64,000 nt of DNA from Streptomyces sp. NBC_00285 (lineage in GTDB: Bacteria > Actinomycetota > Actinomycetes > Streptomycetales > Streptomycetaceae), in assembly GCF_036174265.1 (NCBI RefSeq), contig NZ_CP108055.1, forward strand, positions 3,844,001-3,908,000, read 5' to 3'. The notes beneath the pieces were generated by a model that did not search any database, was not told the DNA's origin, and worked only from the letters and a program-made list of their open reading frames with translations. Shown here in pieces: positions 8,573 to 17,649 of the stretch; the first letter of the stretch is position 1; each line of letters starts with the position of its first letter. A program made the translations under genes and the position numbers.

Positions 8573-9478
8573 TTACAGCCGTTTCGGAACCGGCACCCTC
8601 AGGAGATCATGGGCCACGGTCAGCTCGCCCTCGTATCCGGCCGCCCGAGCCTGCCGCTCGAACTCCTCCGGCTGCGGGTAGCGCTGGCTGAAGTGGGTGA
8701 GCACGAGGTGCCGTACACCGGCGTCACGGGCCACGCACGCTGCCTGACCTGCCGTCAGATGACCGTGGTCGAGAGCCAGTTGCTCGTCCTCGTCCAGGAA
8801 GGTCGACTCGATGACGAGCATGTCGACGCCGTCCGCGAGGGCGTGCACGCCGTCACAGAGGCGGGTGTCCATGACGAACGCGAACCGCTGGCCCGGGCGG
8901 ACCTCGCTGACGTCGTCGAGGGAGACACCGTTCAGGGAGCCTTCCCGCTGGATCCGTCCGACGTCGGGCCCCTTGACGCCGTGCGCGGCGAGACGGCCGG
9001 GGATCATGCGCCGGCCGTCGGGTTCGGTGAGGCGGTAGCCGTAGGACTCGACGGGGTGGGACAGCTTGCGGGCGTCCAGGGTGTAGCCGCCGGCCTGTGC
9101 GAGCACCCCGTCCTCGGCGACCGGCGCCTCGGTGAGCCGGACCGTCTCCCGGTACGCCGTCGCGTACCGGAGCCGGTCGAAGAAGCGCTGCCCCGACTTC
9201 GGGTAGTGGGCGGTGACCTCGTGCGGGACCCGGTCGAGGTTGATGCGCTGGATCACGCCCGCCAGGCCCAGGGAGTGGTCGCCGTGGAAGTGGGTGACAC
9301 AGATCCGGTTGAGGTCGTGGGCGGCGACACCGGCGCGCAGCATCTGACGCTGGGTGCCCTCGCCGGGATCGAAGAGGATGCCCTCGCCGTCCCACCTCAG
9401 CAGGTAGCCGTTGTGGTTGCGGTGCCTGGTCGGGACCTGGCTGGCTGTGCCGAGGACGACCAACTCACGTACAGACAC
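8573..9478 (-). CDS. rnz: Ribonuclease Z
   Basis: A 301-residue metallo-beta-lactamase-fold RNase. The Zn motif THFHGDH is at residues 62-68 (His63, His65, Asp67, His68). [10 protein letters not shown] at the N-terminus, DPGEGTQRQ and VLTHFSQRY near the C-terminus are the family hallmarks. It cleaves the 3' trailer of tRNA precursors, which fits the visible tRNA genes that lack an encoded CCA. Start is GTG. It follows the HIT gene on the same strand by 6 bp, so the two are probably co-transcribed. Confidence 0.93.
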   Translation of the reverse strand: MSVRELVVLGTASQVPTRHRNHNGYLLRWDGEGILFDPGEGTQRQMLRAGVAAHDLNRICVTHFHGDHSLGLAGVIQRINLDRVPHEVTAHYPKSGQRFFDRLRYATAYRETVRLTEAPVAEDGVLAQAGGYTLDARKLSHPVESYGYRLTEPDGRRMIPGRLAAHGVKGPDVGRIQREGSLNGVSLDDVSEVRPGQRFAFVMDTRLCDGVHALADGVDMLVIESTFLDEDEQLALDHGHLTAGQAACVARDAGVRHLVLTHFSQRYPQPEEFERQARAAGYEGELTVAHDLLRVPVPKRL

Positions 9479-9484
9479 GACGAG

Positions 9485-9838
9485 TTACCCGGGGGGCCAC
9501 TGGAGGCCACGGCCGCCGATCACATGGGCGTGGGCGTGCCAGACGGTCTGGCCGGCGCCGCTGCCCGTGTTGAAGACGGTGCGGTAGCTGTCCAGCTTCT
9601 CGTCGTGGGCGACCGCCTCGGTCTCGCGCAGGACGTCGGCGGCGAGTTCGGGCGCGGCGGCGGCGAGGGCGGCGGCGTTCTCGTGGTGGGCCTTGGGGAT
9701 CACGAGGACGTGGGTGGGTGCCTGGGGGTTGATGTCCCGGAAGGCGACGGTGGTGTCCGTCTCACGGATGATCGTCGCCGGGATCTGGCCTGCGACGATC
9801 TTGCAGAACAGGCAGTCGTCCTGGGGTTCCCCTGGCAT
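9485..9838 (-). CDS. HIT family nucleotide-binding protein
   Basis: A 117-residue histidine-triad protein. The triad HAHAHV is at residues 101-106 with His101, His103 and His105; a CxxC pair (Cys9, Cys12) may bind zinc, as in bacterial HIT proteins. FRDINPQAPTHVLVIPK is the usual central segment. HIT proteins hydrolyse nucleoside phosphoramidates or related adenylates. The ATG at 9838 gives the standard MPGEPQDDCLFCKI start. Precedes rnz on the same strand with a 6-bp gap. Confidence 0.92.
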   Translation of the reverse strand: MPGEPQDDCLFCKIVAGQIPATIIRETDTTVAFRDINPQAPTHVLVIPKAHHENAAALAAAAPELAADVLRETEAVAHDEKLDSYRTVFNTGSGAGQTVWHAHAHVIGGRGLQWPPG

Positions 9839-9870
9839 GTGGTTCCTTCCGTACGAGGTCCTGAGGCATC

Positions 9871-12800
9871 TTAACGAGGCAGGCTCGGTGGCATCTTCGC
9901 AGGACTGGCCTCCAGCGCCTCCAACGCGATCCGCACCGCCTCGTCGAGCTGCGTGTCCCTCCCCGCCGCGTGGTCCTGGGGCCGCTGCACCACCTCCACG
10001 TCGGGATCGACGCCGTGGTTCTCGACCCCCCACTCGTAACCCTCCAGCCAGAAGGCGTACTTCGGCTGGGTGATCAGCGTGCCGTCGACCAGGCGGTAGC
10101 GGCTGTCGATGCCGATGACACCTCCCCACGTGCGCGTGCCCACCACCGGGCCGATGCCCAGTGCCTTGATCGCCGCGTTGACGATGTCGCCGTCGGAACC
10201 CGAGAACTCGTTCGCCACCGCCACGACCGGACCGCGCGGCGCGTCCCTCGGATAGCTGTACGGCCGCATCCCCCGCGGCAGCGCCCAGCCGACGATCCTG
10301 CGGGCCAGCTTCTCGACGACCAGCTGGGAGGTGTGCCCGCCGCGGTTCTCGCGGACGTCGACCACGAGGCCCTCGCGGGCCACCTCGACGCGCAGATCAC
10401 GGTGGATCTGGGCCCAGCCCGGCGCCTGCATGTCCGGGACGTGCAGATATCCCAACCGGCCGCCGGACTTCTCGTGGACGTAGGCCCGCCGGTCGGCGAC
10501 CCACGCGTGGTAGCGCAGCGGCTCCTCGTCGGAGATCGGTACGACGACGGCGTGCCGTGGATCGCCGCCGCCGGACGGGGAGATGGTGAGCTCGACCGGT
10601 TTGCCCGCCGTGCCGACCAGGAGGGGGCCGGGGCCGGTGACCGGGTCGACCGGGTGGCCGCCGACCGCGACGATCGCGTCCCCGGCCCGGACCGCGGCGC
10701 CGGGTGCGGCCAGCGGGGAGCGGGCGTCCGGGTCGGAGGTCTCGGTCGGCAGAATCCGGTCGATGCGCCACTGCGCCGACCCCTGCGGGCCGTCCTCGTG
10801 GCGGGAGATGTCGGCGCCGAGGAGCCCCTGGTGGGGGCCGTGGCTGTGGCCGCCGCGAGGGGCGACGTAGGCGTGCGAGGTGCCGAGTTCGCCGTGCACC
10901 TCCCAGAGGAGGTCGACCAGGTCGTCGTGGGTGGCCAGCCGGTCCAGGACCGGGCGGTAGCGGTCGAGGACGCCGTTCCAGTCGACGCCGCTCATGTCGG
11001 GCCGCCAGAACTGGTCCCGCATGATGCGGCCGGTCTCCTCGAACATCTGCCGCCACTCGGCCGACGGGTCGCAGGTCTGCCGGATCCGTCCGAGGTCGAC
11101 GGTGATGTTCGTGTCGCTGTCGTCGTCGGAGGCGGCGCGGCGGTCGCTCGGTACGACCTTCAGCCGGCCGTCGGTCCACAGCAGGACGCGCTTGCCGTCG
11201 CCGCTGACGGCGAAGTGGTCGGCGTCGACGGCGAGGTGTTCGAGGCGCTGCTGGGCGAGGTCGTAGCGCTGCAGGTCGGTCTTGGGGTCGGGGTCGTCCG
11301 GGGTGGCCCGGGAGGAGCCGAGGACGCCCTGGACGGGGTGGCGCAGCCACAGGACGCCGTCCTTGGCCGCGCGCAGGTTGGAGTAGCGGCCGGCCTCGAC
11401 CGGGAAGGGCACGATCCGGTCGGCGAGGCCTTCGAGGTCGATGCGGGTGGCCGGGGTGCCCTCGCTGTCGGGGGTCTCGTCCTTGTCGGGGGCCTCGAAG
11501 GGTCGGCCGTGCCGCTGCGGGCCGAAGGGGGACGGGGTGGTCGCGGCCAGGGTGATCAGGTGCGGGCGGTCGCCGACGACGAAGGCGAGGTCGAAGACGT
11601 GCTCGTCGTAGACCGGGTCGAAGGAGCGGTTGGAGAGGAAGGCCAGGTGTTTGCCGTCGAGGGTGAAAGCGGGGGCGTAGTCCTGGAAGCGCAGCGGGGT
11701 GGCCTCGGTGACGGATAGGTCGGTGGTGTTGGCGAGGCGCAGCTGGCAGAGCGGGGTGGGGCCGGGGTGCGACCAGGCGAGCCAGGCCGAGTCGGGCGAG
11801 AAGGCCAGGCCCCGGACATCGCCGTCCTCGCTGCGGTCGACCTCGCGGACCTCACCGGTCTCCCGCTCGACGAGCAGGACGCGGCCGTCGTGGGCGGCGA
11901 CCGCGGCCCGGCTGCCGTCGGGGGCCATGGCGAGGCCCAGGACGCGGCCGAGCTGTCCGGCGGCGAGGCGGCGCGGGGTGGCGCCCGGGGCGAGGCCGGT
12001 GGCGGGCGCGAACTCCAGGGCGTCGTCGCCCTCCGCGTCCGTCACCCACACCGCCCACTCCTCGCCCTCGGTGCGGAAGGTGCGCGGCAGCCGGGCCCGG
12101 ACGCCGGGTTCGACGGCGAGCGCGCGGGCCGGGCCCGAGCGGTGGGTGACCCAGTGGACGGCTCCGCGTACGGCGACCGCGCTGCCGCGTGCGGTGTGGT
12201 CGGGTGCGGCGGACCCGAACCAGTGGGCGGCGTTCACCGGGAACGGCTGCCGGTCGGCACGCTGGCCGGCCAGCCGGACGTCCAGGCGGCGCGGTTCGGC
12301 ACCGTCGAGGTCGTCGAGGATCCACAGCTCGCCGGCCGAGGTGTAGACGACGCGGGTGCCGTCGCCGGAGGCGTGCCGGGCGTAGTAGCCGTCGAGGGGC
12401 GTGTGCCGTCGCAGGTCGGAGCCGTCGGCGAGGGAGGAGTAGAGGGCGCCGGTGCCCTCGTGGTCGGAGAGGAACGCGATGCGCTCCCCCGCCCACACCG
12501 GGTATTCGAGGTTCCCGTCCAGGTCCTCGTGCAGCCTGACGAACTCGCCGTCGCCCTCGCGGTCGATCCACAGCTTGCCCGCCGTGCCGCCCCGGTACCG
12601 CTTCCACCAGGCGGCCTCCCGGCCCATGGGCGCGGAGAGCACCACGGTCGCCGGGCCGTAGGCGACATGGCCGACCGGGCCGTACGGCAGGACGGTGCCG
12701 GGTCCGCCGTCGAGCGGCAGGGCGTGCGCCCAGCTGCGGCGCAGGCTCGCCCGGCCGTGGGTGGTGATCGCGAGGACGTCCCCGTCCGGGGTCCAGCCGC

Positions 12801-13086
12801 GCACCTGGGTGCGTGAACTGCCCCAGTGGGTCAGCCTCCTGACCGGTCCGCCGTCGACCGGGGCGATGTGCACCTCGGGGGCGCCTCCGTAGGGGGAGGT
12901 CCAGGCGACGGTGGTGCCGTCGGGTGAGATACGGGGGTGGGTGACGGGCACGTTGTCCGCGCTGACACGCCAGGCGCGGCCGCCGTCGAGCGGCGCGAGC
13001 CACACGTCGTCCTCGGCGGTGAAGGCCACCAACTCGCCCTGCAGATGCGGAAACCGGAGATATGCGGACGTCGCAGGCTGTGTCAC
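9871..13086 (-). CDS. Tricorn protease homolog (S41 family)
   Basis: A 1071-residue cytosolic protease matching the size of Thermoplasma tricorn. Residues ~1-660 are beta-propeller repeats (repeated DG...ISPDG, FSPDSAWLAWS). A PDZ-like segment with GDAIVAVGG follows near 790-850, then the S41 catalytic core. The nucleophile Ser is in EFSGSDGD (Ser964) and a His in GTSHAYV (His738), close to the tricorn Ser965/His746 positions. GTRTWGGVIG and VENHGVDPDVEV are also conserved. It degrades oligopeptides released by the proteasome, which Streptomyces possess. It lies 32 bp upstream of the HIT gene on the same strand. Confidence 0.93.
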   Translation of the reverse strand: MTQPATSAYLRFPHLQGELVAFTAEDDVWLAPLDGGRAWRVSADNVPVTHPRISPDGTTVAWTSPYGGAPEVHIAPVDGGPVRRLTHWGSSRTQVRGWTPDGDVLAITTHGRASLRRSWAHALPLDGGPGTVLPYGPVGHVAYGPATVVLSAPMGREAAWWKRYRGGTAGKLWIDREGDGEFVRLHEDLDGNLEYPVWAGERIAFLSDHEGTGALYSSLADGSDLRRHTPLDGYYARHASGDGTRVVYTSAGELWILDDLDGAEPRRLDVRLAGQRADRQPFPVNAAHWFGSAAPDHTARGSAVAVRGAVHWVTHRSGPARALAVEPGVRARLPRTFRTEGEEWAVWVTDAEGDDALEFAPATGLAPGATPRRLAAGQLGRVLGLAMAPDGSRAAVAAHDGRVLLVERETGEVREVDRSEDGDVRGLAFSPDSAWLAWSHPGPTPLCQLRLANTTDLSVTEATPLRFQDYAPAFTLDGKHLAFLSNRSFDPVYDEHVFDLAFVVGDRPHLITLAATTPSPFGPQRHGRPFEAPDKDETPDSEGTPATRIDLEGLADRIVPFPVEAGRYSNLRAAKDGVLWLRHPVQGVLGSSRATPDDPDPKTDLQRYDLAQQRLEHLAVDADHFAVSGDGKRVLLWTDGRLKVVPSDRRAASDDDSDTNITVDLGRIRQTCDPSAEWRQMFEETGRIMRDQFWRPDMSGVDWNGVLDRYRPVLDRLATHDDLVDLLWEVHGELGTSHAYVAPRGGHSHGPHQGLLGADISRHEDGPQGSAQWRIDRILPTETSDPDARSPLAAPGAAVRAGDAIVAVGGHPVDPVTGPGPLLVGTAGKPVELTISPSGGGDPRHAVVVPISDEEPLRYHAWVADRRAYVHEKSGGRLGYLHVPDMQAPGWAQIHRDLRVEVAREGLVVDVRENRGGHTSQLVVEKLARRIVGWALPRGMRPYSYPRDAPRGPVVAVANEFSGSDGDIVNAAIKALGIGPVVGTRTWGGVIGIDSRYRLVDGTLITQPKYAFWLEGYEWGVENHGVDPDVEVVQRPQDHAAGRDTQLDEAVRIALEALEASPAKMPPSLPR

Positions 13087-13131
13087 CCGGTCACCCTATG
13101 CACGGGCGGTCCCCGTGCACAGCTTTTTCGA

Positions 13132-13665
13132 TCACTTGCCGTCGGGCCAGCACTGCGGGTCCTTCTGGCACCAGATGGTCTTCGTGACCGTCACGGTGAC
13201 GGTGGGGCCGGGCTGTCCCGGGTTGTTGACCGGCGGCGTGGGCGTGGCGGTGCAGTCGCCGAGGCCCTGCACGTGGAACCACTGCTTGCCGCCCACCGTG
13301 GCGGTGAGGTCGCCGCGCACACACGCACCGCTGACGGCCCGGGTCACCTTGCCCTTGACGGTGATGTCCTTGCCGTCATTCGTCTTTCCCTGGCAGTCGA
13401 CGGTGGCGACGGGGTTCACACTGGCGCTGGGGGTCCGGTCGCCGTTGCCGTAGGAGGCCCGGCAGGTCAGCCATGTCACGTCGGCCTTCTGCCGGTTGAG
13501 CTCCTTGGTGACCAGCTGGTCGGTGGTGTACGAGATGGTCGCGGAGCTGACCACGCCGGCCGGGTCACAGGCGGCGACCCCGCCCACGGCCAGTACGGCA
13601 CCCCCGACCACGCCCGCCACCCGCATCCCGCGCGGCCGACGCCCGTTCCGTCTCAACGCCACCAT
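13132..13665 (-). CDS. Putative secreted lipoprotein
   Basis: A 177-residue protein with a signal peptide ending in a lipobox: arginine-rich start, then VAGVVGGAVLAVGG and VAAC, so it should be lipid-anchored at the Cys. The mature part contains four further Cys and a CxxC-free, DUF4333-like arrangement (SSATISYTTDQLVTKEL near its start, DITVKGKV later), a pattern I associate with actinobacterial lipoproteins of unknown function. It ends in a Pro/Thr-rich tail with WCQKDPQCWPDG. The start at 13665 is chosen to include the basic N-region. Function unknown. Confidence 0.7.
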   Translation of the reverse strand: MVALRRNGRRPRGMRVAGVVGGAVLAVGGVAACDPAGVVSSATISYTTDQLVTKELNRQKADVTWLTCRASYGNGDRTPSASVNPVATVDCQGKTNDGKDITVKGKVTRAVSGACVRGDLTATVGGKQWFHVQGLGDCTATPTPPVNNPGQPGPTVTVTVTKTIWCQKDPQCWPDGK

Positions 13666-13746
13666 GGAGGGCAGCCTGCCACTGTCCCGCCCCGGAGGGT
13701 AGGGCGCATACGGCCACGCGCGCGCCGGTCGGGCTACGTTGGGCGG

Positions 13747-14136
13747 ATGCGTGGAAACCGTGCGGCGAGACGGCTCGTCGTGGACGACCGGACCTACATA
13801 TGGAGCCTCCGGCACAAGCACCGGGACGGCGACGTCTGCCGCGACGTGCTCCAGCTGATCCTCGACGGGGTCCGCACCCGGATCGTCTTCCGGACGGGCG
13901 AGGGCCGGGGCATCTCCGGCTGCTACGCGCTCGACGGCTTTGTGGCGACCGGCCCCGGCAGGGCGCTCAACCTGAACGAGCCCGGTACCGTACGCCGTCT
14001 GGTCGACGAGGCGACGGCCCGCGGACTCCTACCGCACGGCGGGGAGTTGGACGGCTGGGACCTGTTCGACGCAGTGCTCAGCCGCGCAGCAGCAGCCACT
14101 CCTGAAGCTCCACCAGGTTCCCCTCCGGGTCCTTGA
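13747..14136 (+). CDS. Hypothetical protein
   Basis: A 129-residue protein starting MRGNRAARRLVVDDRTY; no signal peptide or membrane segment. The core DRTYIWSLRHKHRDGDVCRDV looks like a small cytosolic actinobacterial protein; I do not recognise a family. The last ~15 residues (AATPEAPPGSPPGP) are low complexity and overlap the 3' end of the convergent VOC gene by 59 bp, so the natural end may be less constrained. ATG start. Confidence 0.6.
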   Translation: MRGNRAARRLVVDDRTYIWSLRHKHRDGDVCRDVLQLILDGVRTRIVFRTGEGRGISGCYALDGFVATGPGRALNLNEPGTVRRLVDEATARGLLPHGGELDGWDLFDAVLSRAAAATPEAPPGSPPGP

Positions 14137-14470
14137 GGTGGGCGACCCGCATCCGCTCCGTCATGGGGACCGGGCCGCGCAGCAGGGTGGCGCCGCGGGC
14201 GGTGATCTGCTCGCAGTAGGCGTCCAGTTCGTCCACGCGCAGCACCACGAGGGAGCGGTGGCCGGTGGCCGTGTCACCCAGTTCGCCGAGGACCTCCGCC
14301 ATCATCGACCGGTCCTGCAGGGCGATGCCCGCCGAGCCGGTGGCGGGGCTGAACTTCTCGTACGGTCCGCCCGTCGCCCCCGACTGGGGCTTGAGGCCGA
14401 GGACGTCGGCGTAGAAGTGGTAGCAGGCGGCGAAGTCGCTGACGAGCAGGCGTACCTGGGCGAGTTCCAC
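14078..14470 (-). CDS. VOC (glyoxalase/bleomycin-resistance) family protein
   Basis: A 130-residue single-domain VOC protein. VRLLVSDFAACYHFYADVLG is the first beta-alpha unit and HLKDPEGNLVELQEW the last, with the Glu of NLVELQ as a possible metal ligand. Such proteins bind metals, isomerise or cleave small metabolites, or sequester drugs; the substrate cannot be inferred. The GTG at 14470 is chosen because AGAGG precedes it and the protein then begins at the domain edge. It ends 59 bp inside the convergent hypothetical gene. Confidence 0.85.
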   Translation of the reverse strand: MELAQVRLLVSDFAACYHFYADVLGLKPQSGATGGPYEKFSPATGSAGIALQDRSMMAEVLGELGDTATGHRSLVVLRVDELDAYCEQITARGATLLRGPVPMTERMRVAHLKDPEGNLVELQEWLLLRG

Positions 14471-14486
14471 GGTGTTCCTCTCGGGC

Positions 14487-15248
14487 TCAGGACCAGCGGC
14501 CGGTACGGCCCAGCAGCAGGGCCGCGGCCGCCGTCCCGGCGGTAGATGTCCGCAACACGGTAGGTCCGAGGACATACGCCCGCGCACCCGCCTCTTCGAA
14601 AAGCGTCAACTCGTCCTTGGCGACGCCGCCTTCGGGGCCGACGACCAGCACGATCTCGCCCTCGTCGGGGAGTTCGGCGGTGGCCAGTGGCCACCTGCCG
14701 CGCTCGAAGTCGGAGTGGAGCACGGCGGCGAAGTCGGCTTCGGCGAGAAGTGCGGCAACCTGTTTCGTGGTCGCCGCGTCCGCGATCTCGGGGAAGCGGA
14801 GCCGCCTGGACTGCTTGCCGGCCTCACGGGCGGTGGCCCGCCACTTGCCGAGCGACTTCAGTCCCCGTTCGCCCTTCCACTGGGTGATGCAGCGGGCCGC
14901 CTGCCAGGGCACGACGGCGTCGACGCCGACCTCGGTCATGGTCTCGACGGCCAACTCACCGCGGTCGCCCTTGGGGAGTGCCTGGACGACGGTGATACGG
15001 GGCTGTGCGGCGGGTTGTTCGGACACCGAGTCCAGCTGGACGATCAGCCGGTCCTTGCCCTCGGTTCCGAGCACCACGCAGTCGGCCCAGCGCCCGGCGC
15101 CGTCGGTGAGAATGACGTCCTCGCCGGGCTGGAGCCGCTTCACGGAAACGGCGTGGCGCCCTTCGGGGCCGTCGAGGACGTACCGTCCGCCGCTGCCCGG
15201 CTCGGTCTGCTCGACGAAGCGCTCGACGACGAACACCGGTGCGGTCAT
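14487..15248 (-). CDS. rsmE: 16S rRNA (uracil-1498-N3)-methyltransferase
   Basis: A 253-residue SPOUT methyltransferase. Starts MTAPVFVVERF; the N-terminal PUA-like domain holds the HAVSVKRLQPGE segment. The C-terminal SPOUT knot has ALPKGDRGELAVETMTEVGV, VVGPEGGVAKDELTLFEEAG and LGPTVLRTSTAGTAA, all RsmE hallmarks. It methylates U1498 of 16S rRNA using SAM. Its ATG overlaps the TGA of the upstream nitronate monooxygenase gene (ATGA), so the two are coupled. In many bacteria rsmE follows dnaJ closely, as it does here with one gene between. Confidence 0.93.
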   Translation of the reverse strand: MTAPVFVVERFVEQTEPGSGGRYVLDGPEGRHAVSVKRLQPGEDVILTDGAGRWADCVVLGTEGKDRLIVQLDSVSEQPAAQPRITVVQALPKGDRGELAVETMTEVGVDAVVPWQAARCITQWKGERGLKSLGKWRATAREAGKQSRRLRFPEIADAATTKQVAALLAEADFAAVLHSDFERGRWPLATAELPDEGEIVLVVGPEGGVAKDELTLFEEAGARAYVLGPTVLRTSTAGTAAAALLLGRTGRWS

Positions 15249-16321
15249 CGCAGGTCCCCCTTGGCCGACAACGCTGTCCTGGCGTCCGCGAGTTCGGCCG
15301 CGAGGAGCTCCACGAGCTGTCCGGCCGGCAGTTCGCGTGCCATCCGGTGTCCCTGTCCGGCCCACAGCGACATGCCCTGCGCGTCCTTGGCCTTGGCGGC
15401 GGCCTTTCGCAGGGGCGTGGTGAGGTGGTGGATCTCGGGGTAGGCGGCGGGGGCGTAGGGGCCGTGCTCGCGCATGAAGCGGTTGACCAGACCGCGGGCG
15501 GGGCGGCCGGAGAAGGCGCGGGTCAACTCGGTGCGCACGTAGAGGGGGTTGGTCAGCGCCTGCTTGTGCACGTCGTGGGCGCCGGACTCGTGTGTGGCGA
15601 GGAACGCCGTGCCGAGCTGGGCCGCGTCGGCTCCGGCGGCGAGGACGGCGGCGATCTGGCTGCCGCGCATGATGCCGCCGGCGGCGACGATCGGAAGGGT
15701 CACCGTCTCGCGTATCTGGGCGACGAGGGACAGCAGGCCGAGGCCGGAGTCGTCCTGCTCGGGGATGTCCCGGTGGGTGCCCTGGTGACCGCCGGCCTCC
15801 ACGCCCTGGGCGATCACGGCGTCGGCGCCCGCGTACTGCACGGCGAGGGCCTCTTCGGGGGTGGTCGCGGTGACGAGGGTGAAGGTGCCGGCCCGGCGCA
15901 GCGTCTGAAGGGCCTCACCACTCGGGATGCCGAAGTGGAAGGAGGCCACCTTGACCGGGTTGTCGAGCAGGACGGCGAACTTGGCGTCGTAGCCGTCGTC
16001 ACGTCCGCTGTCGGGGTCGCCGAGCTCGGTCTCGTACCAGGTGGCCTCGCCGGCCAGCTGGTGGGCGTAGACCTCGACGGCGGCCGGGTCCGCGGACTCC
16101 GGCTGCGGCATGAAGAGGTTGACGCCGAAGGGCCGTCCGGTGAGCCCCCGAAGCTGCTTGATCTCCTGGTACATCCCGTCGGCCGTCTTGTGTCCGGCGG
16201 CGAGGAACCCGAGCCCGCCCGCGTCGGACACGGCGGCGGCGAGCCGCGGCACGGAGACGCCGCCCGCCATGGGCGCCTGCACGATCGGGTGAGGGAAGAG
16301 ATCGGTCAGTGCGGAGGACAT
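15245..16321 (-). CDS. Nitronate monooxygenase (NPD family flavoprotein)
   Basis: A 358-residue FMN-dependent TIM-barrel protein. FPHPIVQAPMAGGVSVPRLAAAVSDAGGLGFLA at the N-terminus (two segments), GADAVIAQGVEAGGHQG, LPIVAAGGIMRG and GADAAQLGTAFLAT are the FMN-binding motifs of the 2-nitropropane dioxygenase family. It oxidises toxic nitronates such as propionate 3-nitronate. It lies between dnaJ and rsmE and overlaps rsmE by 4 bp; the linkage to those housekeeping genes is probably only transcriptional. Confidence 0.9.
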   Translation of the reverse strand: MSSALTDLFPHPIVQAPMAGGVSVPRLAAAVSDAGGLGFLAAGHKTADGMYQEIKQLRGLTGRPFGVNLFMPQPESADPAAVEVYAHQLAGEATWYETELGDPDSGRDDGYDAKFAVLLDNPVKVASFHFGIPSGEALQTLRRAGTFTLVTATTPEEALAVQYAGADAVIAQGVEAGGHQGTHRDIPEQDDSGLGLLSLVAQIRETVTLPIVAAGGIMRGSQIAAVLAAGADAAQLGTAFLATHESGAHDVHKQALTNPLYVRTELTRAFSGRPARGLVNRFMREHGPYAPAAYPEIHHLTTPLRKAAAKAKDAQGMSLWAGQGHRMARELPAGQLVELLAAELADARTALSAKGDLR

Positions 16322-16470
16322 GACGGCATGTTGTCACGTCCTCCGGACAAGTCCGAATCCGGCCTTCGACCCGGCGAGGACCACCGGAGCGCCGGTCGAC
16401 GACCGGCGGATTCCGGCCCGTCCGGCGTCCGGGGCAAGGCCGTTCGGGCCGAGAGAAGCCGAGGGAGGCC

Positions 16471-16492
16471 GGCCGCCGGGGCCCCGGCGGCC
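16471..16492 (-). terminator. Candidate terminator after dnaJ
   Basis: A perfect 22-bp palindrome of the form GGCCGCCGGGG followed directly by its complement, 18 bases past the dnaJ stop. It lacks a T-run, as is usual for Streptomyces terminators. Confidence 0.55.
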
Positions 16493-16509
16493 GTCCCACG
16501 GCTCATGGC

Positions 16510-17649
16510 TCACGCGCGACCGTTGAACGCGTCCTTCAGCCGGGAGAACAAGCCCTGCTGTCCGGGCTGGAACTGCCCGGTGGGCCGCTCCTCGCCCCGC
16601 AGCTTGGCCAGCTCGCGCAGCAGCCGCTCCTGCTCGGGGTCGAGCTTGTTCGGCGTCTGGACCTCGACGTGCACGATGAGGTCGCCCCGGCCGCCGCCGC
16701 GCAGGTGCGTGACGCCCCGGCTGTGCAGGGGGATCGACTGGCCGGACTGGGTGCCCGGTCGGATGTCGACCTCCTCCATGCCGTCGAGGGTCTCCAGCGG
16801 GACCTTGGTGCCGAGGGAGGCCGCGGTCATCGGGAGGGTGACCGTGCAGTGCAGGTCGTCGCCGCGCCGCTGGAACTGCGAGTGCGGCAGCTCGTGGATC
16901 TCGACGTACAGGTCACCGGCGGGACCGCCGCCGGGGCCGACCTCGCCCTCACCGGCGAGCTGGATCCGGGTGCCGTTGTCGACACCGGCCGGGATCTTGA
17001 CCGTCAGCGTCCGGCGCGAGCGGACCCGGCCGTCGCCGGCGCACTCGGGGCACGGGGTCGGGACGACGGTGCCGAAGCCCTGGCACTGCGGGCACGGCCG
17101 CGAGGTCATGACCTGGCCGAGGAAGGACCGCGTCACCTGCGACACCTCACCGCGGCCGCGGCACATGTCACACGTCTGCGCGGAGGTGCCCGGCGCCGCG
17201 CCCTCACCGCTGCAGGTGGTGCAGACGATCGCCGTGTCGACCTGGATGTCCTTCGTCGTGCCGAAGGCCGCCTCGTCGAGCTCGATCTCCAGCCGGATCA
17301 TGGCGTCCTGGCCGCGCCGGGTGCGTGAGCGCGGACCCCGCTGCGACGCCGTACCGAAGAACGCGTCCATGATGTCCGAGAAGTTCCCGAACCCGCCGGC
17401 TCCGAAGCCGCCCGCGCCGCCGCCGCCCGCCTGCGAGAGCGGGTCGCCGCCGAGGTCGTAGACCTGCTTCTTCTGCGGGTCCGACAGCACCTCGTAGGCG
17501 GCGTTGATCTCCTTGAACCGCTCCTGGGTCTTCGGATCCGGGTTGACGTCCGGGTGCAGCTCGCGAGCGAGCCGACGGAACGCCTTCTTGATCTCTTCCT
17601 GCGACGCGTCGCGGCGCACGCCGAGAACGGCGTAGTAGTCCGTGGCCAC
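16510..17649 (-). CDS. dnaJ: Chaperone DnaJ
   Basis: A 379-residue type I DnaJ. J domain at residues 1-65 with HPD at 32-34, a Gly-rich linker ([16 protein letters not shown]), then a zinc-finger domain with four CxxCxGxG repeats ([32 protein letters not shown]) and a C-terminal substrate-binding domain. It stimulates DnaK ATPase and delivers unfolded clients. The GTG start directly abuts the hrcA stop, so hrcA-dnaJ is an operon under the CIRCE operator upstream of hrcA. This is the second, dnaK-unlinked dnaJ type of Streptomyces. Confidence 0.95.
   Translation of the reverse strand: MATDYYAVLGVRRDASQEEIKKAFRRLARELHPDVNPDPKTQERFKEINAAYEVLSDPQKKQVYDLGGDPLSQAGGGGAGGFGAGGFGNFSDIMDAFFGTASQRGPRSRTRRGQDAMIRLEIELDEAAFGTTKDIQVDTAIVCTTCSGEGAAPGTSAQTCDMCRGRGEVSQVTRSFLGQVMTSRPCPQCQGFGTVVPTPCPECAGDGRVRSRRTLTVKIPAGVDNGTRIQLAGEGEVGPGGGPAGDLYVEIHELPHSQFQRRGDDLHCTVTLPMTAASLGTKVPLETLDGMEEVDIRPGTQSGQSIPLHSRGVTHLRGGGRGDLIVHVEVQTPNKLDPEQERLLRELAKLRGEERPTGQFQPGQQGLFSRLKDAFNGRA

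Noticed and set aside
9970..11718. Long plus-strand open frames over the tricorn protease (up to ~580 codons)
   Set aside because: High-GC antisense shadows of the real minus-strand gene: low-complexity Gly/Arg/Val composition and no family resemblance.
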